Shown here one piece after another: positions 1 to 4,314 of a stretch of DNA of 5,588 nucleotides. The position numbers and the translations under genes are program-made. Origin of the DNA: JARRON01 sp037383845. Lineage in GTDB: Bacteria > Pseudomonadota > Gammaproteobacteria > Steroidobacterales > XN24. The notes below the pieces were generated by a model. The model made no database searches. It saw only the letters and a program-made list of their open reading frames with translations, and was not told the DNA's origin. How positions within the stretch are numbered: position 1 is the first letter of the stretch; every line of letters begins with the position of its first letter. The stretch lies in contig JARRON010000075.1 in NCBI GenBank assembly GCA_037383845.1, positions 1 through 5,588 of the forward strand, in the 5' to 3' direction.

Positions 1-644
1 TCAAGCAGTGTCTGCCGAACCCCTGGGCAGAGTTTGCTGCGGCCCATAACAAGGGCGACCGGGTCAGCGGCGTGATCAAGTCCATCACCGACTTCGGCAT
101 CTTCATCGGCCTCGACGGTGGCATCGACGGGCTGGTCCATCTCTCCGACCTCTCCTGGGACATCCCGGGCGAGGAGGCGGTTCGCAACTACCGCAAGGGC
201 GAGGAGCTCGAGGCCGTGGTGCTGTCCATCGATCCCGAGCGCGAGCGAATCTCCCTCGGCATCAAGCAGATGGACCGGGATCCCATGTCCTCCTGGCTGG
301 CCGAGAATCCCAAGGGCACCATCGTCAAGGGCACCGTCAGGGAAGTGGACGCCAAGGGTGCGGTCATCGACCTCGGCGGTGGTATCGAGGGCTACCTGAG
401 AGCTTCGGAGCTTTCCCGGGAGCGGGTCGAGGATGCGCGGAGCGTGCTCAAGCCCGACCAGGAAGTGGAGGCCAAGTTCACCGGCATCGATCGCAAGAGC
501 CGGCAGATCAGCCTGTCCATCAAGGCCAAGGAGTTCTCGGAAGAGGCCGAGGCCGTGCAGAACTACCGGCGGTCCGACGCGACCACCGGAACCAGCCTGG
601 GAGACCTGCTCAAGGAGCAGATCTCGTCCCAGGAAAACTCGTAG
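1..644 (+). CDS. rpsA: 30S ribosomal protein S1, 3' end (partial)
   Basis: This is the C-terminal 213 residues of ribosomal protein S1; the gene starts upstream of the window and the first full codon is at base 3. S1 binds mRNA on the small ribosomal subunit and helps recruit leaders with weak or structured ribosome binding sites. Two S1 (OB-fold) repeats are visible. The first, about residues 18-87 of the visible part, contains KSITDFGIFIGLDGGIDG and LVHLSDLSW, then ERERISLGIKQ. The second, about residues 104-176, contains VDAKGAVIDLGGGIEGYLRA and SRQISLSIKAKE. These match domains 5 and 6 of the six-domain enterobacterial protein (about 557 aa), and the run before them (NPWAEFAAAHNKGDRV) is also typical. 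The tail after domain 6 is short and acidic/polar, ending near LGDLLKEQI. The stop is TAG at 642-644. ihfB follows, the usual gammaproteobacterial order. Identification is firm. Confidence 0.97.
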   Translation, partial: KQCLPNPWAEFAAAHNKGDRVSGVIKSITDFGIFIGLDGGIDGLVHLSDLSWDIPGEEAVRNYRKGEELEAVVLSIDPERERISLGIKQMDRDPMSSWLAENPKGTIVKGTVREVDAKGAVIDLGGGIEGYLRASELSRERVEDARSVLKPDQEVEAKFTGIDRKSRQISLSIKAKEFSEEAEAVQNYRRSDATTGTSLGDLLKEQISSQENS

Positions 645-653
645 AGATCGGGA

Positions 654-683
654 CGGGCGGGTCGCCAACTGGCGGCCCGCCCG
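654..683 (+). terminator. Strong GC-rich stem-loop after rpsA, no U-tract
   Basis: Bases 654-666 pair with 671-683 to give a 13-bp stem with one T·G wobble (662/675) and a four-base loop AACT. It begins 10 bases after the rpsA stop. The bases after it (GCAACCCGG) contain no T-run, so it does not fit a classic intrinsic terminator. It could protect the 3' end of the abundant rpsA mRNA, act as a processing site before ihfB, or slow polymerase at a Rho-dependent end. The pairing is seen directly; the role is inference. Confidence 0.55.
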
Positions 684-737
684 GCAACCCGGCGACGAGC
701 AGAAGCGATTTCGGGGGAATCGGGGCGGAACATAACA

Positions 738-1040
738 ATGACAAAATCGGAACTCATCGAAGCAATCGCGCGGCGCCAGAGTCACCTCCCGGCCAAGGAC
801 GTGGAGCTGGCCGTAAAGCACCTGCTGGAGGTCATGAGCAACAGTCTCGCCAACGGCGAGCGGATCGAGATCCGGGGGTTCGGGAGCTTCTCCCTTCACT
901 ATCGTCCTCCCAGGATCGGCCGCAACCCCAAGACCGGGGAAGCGGTTGCGCTGGCCGGAAAGCATGTGCCGCACTTCAAGCCGGGAAAGGACCTGCGCGA
1001 GCGGGTCAACGAGGGGCGGCATAACCCCATCAAGGACTGA
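738..1040 (+). CDS. ihfB: Integration host factor subunit beta
   Basis: This 100-residue protein is the beta subunit of IHF, the nucleoid protein that pairs with IhfA and bends DNA sharply at specific sites in transcription, replication and recombination. The N terminus MTKSELIEAIARRQSH and the core GERIEIRGFGSFSLHYR are nearly the same as in the enterobacterial protein. The beta-arm GRNPKTGE places the DNA-intercalating proline at residue 64, its usual position, and Arg46 of IRGFG is kept. The end of the fold is HVPHFKPGKDLRERV; a few extra residues follow (NEGRHNPIKD), slightly longer than the roughly 94-aa E. coli form. The ATG at 738 gives the canonical MTKSEL start and has purine-rich GGCGGAA at 724-730 in front. 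It lies 93 bases after rpsA, across a stem-loop. The alpha subunit is not in the window. The related HU and IhfA families are unlikely given the beta-specific start and HYR core. Confidence 0.97.
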   Translation: MTKSELIEAIARRQSHLPAKDVELAVKHLLEVMSNSLANGERIEIRGFGSFSLHYRPPRIGRNPKTGEAVALAGKHVPHFKPGKDLRERVNEGRHNPIKD

Positions 1041-1050
1041 CCGGGGTTTA

Positions 1051-1070
1051 CCGGGGCGAACGCGCTCCGG
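1051..1070 (+). terminator. Short GC stem-loop between ihfB and lapA
   Basis: Bases 1051-1058 (CCGGGGCG) pair with 1063-1070 (CGCTCCGG), with one G·T wobble and the loop AACG. The stem starts 10 bases after the ihfB stop. An upstream copy of CCGGGG at 1041-1046 could compete for the same 3' arm. No T-run follows, so termination is doubtful; it may be a 3'-end or pause structure, or chance in GC-rich DNA. Confidence 0.3.
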
Positions 1071-1115
1071 CCCTGATAGACTTGGCGTGGCTTCCCGCGG
1101 CATGGTGCGCGCCAG

Positions 1116-1403
1116 ATGTTCAGACGCCTGTTAAGCGGCTTTTTGCTGATCCTCGCCGTCCTGGCGGCGGTCGTGTTTACGTGGCTGAACCCGGGCTACA
1201 TTTCCCTGGACCTCGGGTTCGTCGCCGTCGAGTCGCCAGTCTCCCTGGCTTTTGTCGCGACCTTCGCACTGGGCTGGCTGTTTGGCCTGGCCAGCGCCGG
1301 CGCATGGGGGCTCAAGCGCCGCCGTGAGCGCAAGCGCCGCGAGAACGCGCAGCAGCAGTCGTCGGACGGTGCCTCGCTTCCGGCTGTCGATGGACGGCGC
1401 TGA
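1116..1403 (+). CDS. lapA: LapA-domain inner membrane protein
   Basis: This 95-residue protein belongs to the LapA (DUF1049) family, the small inner-membrane partner of LapB in assembly of the lipopolysaccharide machinery. Two hydrophobic helices are clear: about residues 5-24 (LLSGFLLILAVLAAVVFTWL) and about 43-64 (within SLAFVATFALGWLFGLASAG). Between them lies the short family loop NPGYISLDLGF. A strongly basic cytoplasmic stretch (KRRRERKRRE, 67-76) follows, and the final 20 residues are polar and poorly conserved. The ATG at 1116 is the only plausible start, because an in-frame TGA stands at 1074-1076 with no other start between; the ribosome binding site is weak. The 3' end overlaps lapB by 14 bases, which suggests coupled translation. 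E. coli also keeps lapA directly before lapB, though in a different neighbourhood. The assignment rests on topology, the loop motif and this context. Confidence 0.88.
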   Translation: MFRRLLSGFLLILAVLAAVVFTWLNPGYISLDLGFVAVESPVSLAFVATFALGWLFGLASAGAWGLKRRRERKRRENAQQQSSDGASLPAVDGRR

Positions 1404-2595
1404 CAGCTTCCTTCTGGCGATCCTCTTCGTCCTGGCGGCCGGCCTCGGGTGGGTGGCAGCCAGGTTCACCGCGGCCCGTGGCAGGCCCGCCGATCGTCCC
1501 GTCAGCGCGGACTATTTCGAGGGCCTTAACTACCTGCTCAACGAGCAGCCGGACCAGGCTCTAGAGGTCTTCACGCGCATGGCGGACCTGGACGCCGATG
1601 CCCTGGAGACCCATTTCGCCCTCGGCGCGATGTTTCGCCGCCGGGGCGAGACGGAGCGGGCGATCCGGATCCACCAGAACCTCGTGGCCCGTCCCGACCT
1701 GCCGCGACCCCAGCGTTCCCGTGCGCTGCATGAGCTTGCCGAGGACTACCTGCGGGCCGGACTGTTCGATCGCGCGGAGCAGATCTTCGGGCAACTGGCC
1801 GACGGCACGACCCACAGGGCCGAGGGCCTGCGTGGTCTCGTCAGGATTTACGAGCAGGAACGGGAATGGGAGAAGGCCATCGGGGCGATGGACCAGCTGG
1901 CCGCTTTGTCGCCTGACAGCGGGGGCAACCGGGTGGTGGCCCACTATTGCTGCGAACTGGCCGAGGAAGCCATTGCCCGCAAGGACAGGGCAGCGGCCCG
2001 GCACTGGATCCGGCGTGCCCGGACGGCCGATCGGGACAGCGCCAGGGCCGCCATGCTGCGGGCCGGGATCGCCCAGGCGGAGGGTGACTACCGCCTGGCG
2101 GTCCGGCTCTGGGAGAAGGCGCTCGCCAGGGACAGCGGCTTCCTGCCGGATGTACTGCCCCAGCTGCGCCAGTGCTACTCGGAGCTGGGCAAGCCCGGGG
2201 CCTTCGAGCGAAAACTTGCGGAGGCCCTGGAAGCCCAGCCGGAATGGAAGGCCGGCATTGCCTACGCGGCCATCGTCGACGGGAACTTCGACGACCCGGT
2301 GACGCGCCGGTGTGTCGCCGATTTCGTCACCCGTAATCCCGTGCTCACGGACATCCTCGAGACCCTGAGGCCGACCCTGGAGGGCGAGGGCGGTGCCGAG
2401 GCCGGGATTCGCCGGATCAGCCGGGCGTTGCGCCGGATCGCGGAGACGACGCCCCGGTACAGCTGCCGGGTCTGCGGTTTTTCCGGCAACGTCCTCTACT
2501 GGCAGTGTCCCAGCTGTCGCTCATGGGACACGACCCGCCCGGTGACTCGTTTCCGCTTCGAGGCGATGCTGGATCTATCCCGGCATAACGGCTGA
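1390..2595 (+). CDS. lapB: Lipopolysaccharide assembly protein B (TPR, membrane-anchored)
   Basis: This 401-residue protein (E. coli LapB is about 389) controls LPS synthesis. In the known family it hands LpxC, the committed enzyme of lipid A synthesis, to the FtsH protease. An N-terminal anchor covers about residues 7-24 (FLLAILFVLAAGLGWVAA). Next comes SADYFEGLNYLLNEQPDQAL, the family's first TPR, then a run of TPR helices to about residue 300; ALGAMFRRRGETERAIRIHQ and GLFDRAEQIF are recognisable. The C terminus is a rubredoxin-like zinc module with CRVC at 359-362 and CPSC at 373-376, so all four cysteines are present, with the typical LYWQCPSCRSW. I chose ATG 1390 because it puts the anchor at the very N terminus as in relatives. 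An in-frame GTG at 1369 would add seven residues, and earlier in-frame starts lie deep within lapA. There is no good ribosome binding site, so translation probably depends on lapA. Confidence 0.95.
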   Translation: MDGADSFLLAILFVLAAGLGWVAARFTAARGRPADRPVSADYFEGLNYLLNEQPDQALEVFTRMADLDADALETHFALGAMFRRRGETERAIRIHQNLVARPDLPRPQRSRALHELAEDYLRAGLFDRAEQIFGQLADGTTHRAEGLRGLVRIYEQEREWEKAIGAMDQLAALSPDSGGNRVVAHYCCELAEEAIARKDRAAARHWIRRARTADRDSARAAMLRAGIAQAEGDYRLAVRLWEKALARDSGFLPDVLPQLRQCYSELGKPGAFERKLAEALEAQPEWKAGIAYAAIVDGNFDDPVTRRCVADFVTRNPVLTDILETLRPTLEGEGGAEAGIRRISRALRRIAETTPRYSCRVCGFSGNVLYWQCPSCRSWDTTRPVTRFRFEAMLDLSRHNG

Positions 2596-2605
2596 TTTGA
2601 GCCCC

Positions 2606-2625
2606 TGCCGCGTCCGCCCGCGGCG
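2606..2625 (+). terminator. Weak stem-loop after lapB
   Basis: Bases 2606-2612 (TGCCGCG) pair with 2619-2625 (CGCGGCG), closing a six-base loop; the outermost pair is a T·G wobble. The stem begins 11 bases after the lapB stop. The bases downstream (ACCCATGCTTTGC) have only a short T-triplet. It may be a weak terminator or pause between lapB and the comEA-like gene, or chance pairing in GC-rich DNA. Confidence 0.25.
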
Positions 2626-2669
2626 ACCCATGCTTTGCGGTGCGGCCATCCGGTCGCGCCAGTGAACAT

Positions 2670-2674
2670 GGGAG
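2670..2674 (+). promoter_or_regulatory. Ribosome binding site deciding the comEA-like start
   Basis: GGGAG lies eight bases before ATG 2683, a good Shine-Dalgarno position. It favours that start over the in-frame ATG 2668 and TTG 2635, both of which would put a polar stretch before the signal peptide. Confidence 0.6.
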
Positions 2675-2682
2675 TCAAGAAC

Positions 2683-2973
2683 ATGCGCGTATCACACCTG
2701 CTTTCCGTACTGGCCCTTCTGCCCGCCGGGGCGCTCGCCGGTCCTGTGGATGTCAATTCCGCCGACGCCGACAGCCTGGCCCGGGAGCTGACCGGCATCG
2801 GCCCGGCGAAGGCCGAGGCCATCGTGGCTTTCCGCGAGGCCAACGGGGAATTCCAGGTGCCCGAGGATCTCCTTCGGGTGCAGGGCATCGGGCCCAGCAC
2901 CCTGGAGTCCATCCGGGACGACCTCAGATTCTCGGAGGAGACGGCGGCAGCCAGCGGAGGACCGGGCGACTAG
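2683..2973 (+). CDS. Exported ComEA-like helix-hairpin-helix protein
   Basis: This small 96-residue protein has a Sec signal peptide followed by one ComEA-type (HhH)2 domain. The signal is residues 1-19: basic MRVSH, hydrophobic LLSVLALLPAG, and a likely cleavage after ALA at 17-19. The mature part begins with VDVNSADADSLARELTGIG, the standard ComEA opening. The two hairpins are TGIGPAKAEAIVAFR (37-51) and VQGIGPSTLESI (66-77), separated by GEFQVPEDLL. HhH hairpins bind the DNA backbone without sequence specificity, and ComEA proteins hold incoming DNA in the periplasm during natural transformation. Single-domain exported versions are common in Gammaproteobacteria, where a competence role is often untested; no other competence gene is visible here. 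The tail (SEETAAASGGPGD) looks disordered. It sits 87 bases after lapB and 130 bases before galU. The family call is firm; the biological role is not. Confidence 0.9.
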   Translation: MRVSHLLSVLALLPAGALAGPVDVNSADADSLARELTGIGPAKAEAIVAFREANGEFQVPEDLLRVQGIGPSTLESIRDDLRFSEETAAASGGPGD

Positions 2974-2987
2974 AGTCTTCCAGCGGG

Positions 2988-3025
2988 CGGCCGGCGCTGT
3001 CGCCCTGGCGGCGCAGCGCCGGCCG
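2988..3025 (+). terminator. Perfect 12-bp stem-loop between comEA-like gene and galU
   Basis: CGGCCGGCGCTG at 2988-2999 pairs perfectly with CAGCGCCGGCCG at 3014-3025 around a 14-base loop that can itself fold (CGC/GCG). It starts 15 bases after the stop of the comEA-like gene. The downstream bases (GCCGCCGTTGCGG) contain no T-run, so if it ends transcription it is not by the classical mechanism. It separates the upstream run from galU, which may then have its own promoter in 3026-3090, although I could not identify a convincing one. Confidence 0.5.
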
Positions 3026-3090
3026 GCCGCCGTTGCGGTGCCCGGCAGGGGTGGGAGATGATGGAAAAGATTTCCACAGGGACTGACCCG

Positions 3091-3097
3091 AAAGGAG
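3091..3097 (+). promoter_or_regulatory. Strong ribosome binding site for galU, supports GTG start
   Basis: AAAGGAG ends six bases before GTG 3104, nearly ideal spacing. It confirms the non-ATG start; the next in-frame ATG (codon 30, base 3191) would remove the nucleotide-binding motif. Confidence 0.8.
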
Positions 3098-3103
3098 CCG
3101 ACC

Positions 3104-3976
3104 GTGCCCAGCCTCATCCGATACGCCGTCTTCCCGGTCGCCGGGAAAGGCACACGTTTCCTCCCTGCGACCAAGGCCAACCCCAAGGAAATGCTCCCGG
3201 TGGTGGACAAGCCCCTGATCCAGTATGCCGTGGAGGAGGCGCTCGAGGCCGGCGCGACCAACCTGGTGTTTATCACCGGCCGGCAGAAGCGGGCCATCGA
3301 GGACCACTTCGACGTGGACGTGGAACTCGAGCAGCTCCTGGAGAGCAAGGGCAAGTCGGACGAGCTGGCCCTTATCCGGGATATCGTTCCTGCCCACGTG
3401 AATTGCATCTACGTGCGTCAGGGGGAGCCGCTGGGCCTGGGCCACGCCGTGCTTTGCGCTCGCCCGGTGGTGGGCGACCAGCCCTTCTTCGTGCACCTGG
3501 CGGACGACCTTATCGACGCCGACGAGGCCTGCCTTGCACAGATGCGGACGGTGTTCGAGAAGCGCGGAGGCAGCGTCCTGGGCGTGGAGGAGGTACCCCC
3601 GGAGAGCACCGGCAGCTACGGCATCATCAGCGGGGAGAAAGACGAGGAGCGGCTGCACCGGCTCTCGGGCATGGTGGAGAAGCCGGCCCCGGAGGAGGCG
3701 CCCTCGAATCTGGCGGTGGTGGGTCGCTACATCCTCACGCCGCGCATTTTCGACCTCCTGGAAGGCACCCAGGCCGGTGCGGGCGGGGAAATCCAGCTGA
3801 CCGACGCTATCGCCCGCCTGCTGGAAGAAGAGCCCGTCTACGGCTACGAATTCGAGGGCAGACGCTTCGACTGCGGCAGCAAGCTGGGCTACCTGGAGGC
3901 TACGATCCACTTCGGGCTCCGCCACCCGGAGCTCGGGGACGCATTCCGAAAGCACCTCCGGGGGCTGGTCGGCTGA
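3104..3976 (+). CDS. galU: UTP--glucose-1-phosphate uridylyltransferase
   Basis: GalU makes UDP-glucose and pyrophosphate from UTP and glucose 1-phosphate in the cytoplasm. UDP-glucose feeds LPS core, exopolysaccharide, glycan and trehalose-type pathways. The 290-residue length is normal. The N-terminal Rossmann-like part carries the nucleotidyltransferase signature AVFPVAGKGTRFLPATKA (8-25) followed by NPKEMLPVVDKPLIQY. Further family motifs are GEPLGLGHAVLCA (107-119), the metal-binding region LADDLI (Asp134/Asp135), the STGSYGII segment, GEIQLTDAIARLL, and FDCGSKLGYLEA (255-266) with the conserved lysine at 260. The GTG start at 3104 is backed by AAAGGAG and by the need to keep the signature motif. 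It follows the comEA-like gene after 130 bases and a stem-loop. A UDP-sugar supplier near lapA–lapB fits an envelope theme. Other nucleotidyltransferases such as RfbA and GlmU have different motifs, so the call is firm. Confidence 0.97.
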   Translation: MPSLIRYAVFPVAGKGTRFLPATKANPKEMLPVVDKPLIQYAVEEALEAGATNLVFITGRQKRAIEDHFDVDVELEQLLESKGKSDELALIRDIVPAHVNCIYVRQGEPLGLGHAVLCARPVVGDQPFFVHLADDLIDADEACLAQMRTVFEKRGGSVLGVEEVPPESTGSYGIISGEKDEERLHRLSGMVEKPAPEEAPSNLAVVGRYILTPRIFDLLEGTQAGAGGEIQLTDAIARLLEEEPVYGYEFEGRRFDCGSKLGYLEATIHFGLRHPELGDAFRKHLRGLVG

Positions 3977-3980
3977 ACCT

Positions 3981-4030
3981 GAGCCGCCGGGGTAGCCATT
4001 TCGGGCGTCGGCCCTGCTATCGCGCGGCTC
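3981..4030 (+). terminator. Nested stem-loop immediately after galU
   Basis: Starting four bases after the galU stop, GAGCCGC (3981-3987) pairs with GCGGCTC (4024-4030). Inside it, GGTAGC (3991-3996) pairs with GCTATC (4016-4021) with one wobble, and GGGC (4003-4006) pairs with GCCC (4011-4014) around GTCG. The three nested helices make one long hairpin with internal loops. The bases after it (GCCGATTCGTAAG) lack a T-run. Position suggests a galU 3'-end structure. Confidence 0.4.
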
Positions 4031-4040
4031 GCCGATTCGT

Positions 4041-4075
4041 AAGTGCCTAATCCGACGGCGCATTCTTAGGTACTT
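4041..4075. promoter_or_regulatory. 10-bp inverted repeat, candidate operator or hairpin
   Basis: AAGTGCCTAA (4041-4050) and TTAGGTACTT (4066-4075) are inverted copies with one mismatch, which would be a G·T wobble in RNA. The arm centres are about 25 bases apart. It lies in the A/T-richer part of the spacer, more than 200 bases before the cytochrome start. A dimeric regulator site is one reading and an RNA hairpin another. Which regulator would bind is unknown. Confidence 0.35.
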
Positions 4076-4115
4076 TCACTAATGGTTCGCATCGTCCGGG
4101 TACGTTGAAATTCCG

Positions 4116-4142
4116 GACGAATGCCGCGAGGCGGCCTTCGTC
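4116..4142 (+). other. Stem-loop in the cytochrome upstream region, with a competing partner
   Basis: Bases 4116-4127 pair with 4131-4142: six pairs, one T/C mismatch (4122/4136), then five more pairs, closing the triloop GAG. The 5' arm shares bases 4116-4120 with the 3' arm of another dyad, TCGTCCGG (4092-4099) with CCGGACGA (4113-4120). The two helices therefore cannot form together. Such exclusive pairing is typical of attenuators and riboswitch expression platforms, but may also be chance in GC-rich DNA. Confidence 0.4.
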
Positions 4143-4144
4143 AT

Positions 4145-4173
4145 CCAGGCCTCGCGAGAGGCTTGGTTGCTTT
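4145..4173 (+). terminator. Stem-loop with GCGA tetraloop and short T-rich tail
   Basis: CCAGGCCTC (4145-4153) pairs with GAGGCTTGG (4158-4166), nine pairs with one G·T wobble, closed by GCGA, a stable GNRA tetraloop. TTGCTTT (4167-4173) follows at once. This is the most terminator-like structure in the window, though the tail is interrupted. It could end galU transcription about 190 bases after the gene, or act as an attenuator before the cytochrome if transcription starts upstream of it. Confidence 0.45.
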
Positions 4174-4221
4174 CGGGGCCTCGGGACAAAGCTTGTTCTA
4201 CGCGGCTTCCAGCGGGCACGG

Positions 4222-4255
4222 TGTGTCGGCTGAGCGAGGGGTTGCAGCCGACGCG
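4222..4255 (+). other. Stem-loop in the probable cytochrome leader
   Basis: GTCGGCTG (4225-4232) pairs perfectly with CAGCCGAC (4245-4252) around a 12-base loop. Three further pairs, two of them wobbles, extend it to 4222/4255. GGTCTTTCC follows, a modest T-rich tail. It ends 59 bases before the cytochrome start codon, so it would lie in the 5' leader if the promoter is upstream. Function unknown. Confidence 0.4.
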
Positions 4256-4298
4256 GTCTTTCCGGATCTCTGACGGCAGCTTCCCGGTCCACCGAAAC

Positions 4299-4304
4299 GG
4301 GGGA
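4299..4304 (+). promoter_or_regulatory. Ribosome binding site of the cytochrome
   Basis: GGGGGA ends ten bases before ATG 4315. It also stands two bases before the out-of-frame ATG 4307, which ends after three codons (ATGTCGTCATGA) in a stop overlapping the cytochrome start. Confidence 0.45.
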
Positions 4305-4314
4305 ACATGTCGTC

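Larger units (their letters stand above)
3977..4314. other. Long spacer between galU and the cytochrome, dense in inverted repeats
   Basis: I find no credible protein gene in these 338 bases. The spacer holds a series of dyads: 3981-4030 (nested hairpin just after galU), 4041-4075, 4092-4120, 4116-4142, 4145-4166 and 4222-4255. The stretch from about 4035 to 4115 is noticeably richer in A/T than the surroundings and is the most likely place for a promoter for the cytochrome. No pair of boxes matches sigma-70 or sigma-54 consensus well enough to name. The downstream half could be a structured mRNA leader. Base pairing is seen directly; regulatory meaning is inference. Confidence 0.6.

Noticed and set aside
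1047..1079. Promoter for lapA (TTTACC and TGATAG)
   Set aside because: The boxes are 21 bases apart, outside the usual spacing, and both are imperfect.
1252..1389. N-terminal extension of lapB from in-frame starts inside lapA
   Set aside because: The extension is Ser/Arg-rich, would put an internal segment before the membrane anchor, and reads lapA coding sequence in another frame. ATG 1390 matches family length.
3033..3062. Sigma-70 promoter for galU (TTGCGG, 18 bases, GATGAT)
   Set aside because: The -35 box matches only three of six consensus bases and the -10 box four of six. This is too weak to annotate in GC-rich DNA, although a galU promoter in this gap remains plausible.
2924..4063. 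Open 379-codon frame on the minus strand, longer than galU itself
   Set aside because: It lies opposite galU, whose sense product carries every family motif. Long antisense frames are expected opposite GC-rich genes because stop codons are rare in those frames, and its translation shows no recognisable domain.
4041..4075. Integron attC recombination site
   Set aside because: GCCTAA/TTAGG resembles attC core sites superficially, but the arms are only 15 bases apart, the AAC/GTT ends are missing and no cassette context exists.
4105..4133. Promoter from the near-consensus -35 box TTGAAA
   Set aside because: At 16 to 18 bases downstream there is only GC-rich sequence with no -10 box.
4167..4260. 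Cyclic-di-GMP (GEMM) riboswitch, suggested by GGGACAAAGC after a GNRA-capped hairpin
   Set aside because: The match to the GEMM GGGACGCAAAGCC element is partial, the hairpin is not directly joined to it, and the second conserved helix and receptor are not recognisable. An Rfam/Infernal search would decide.
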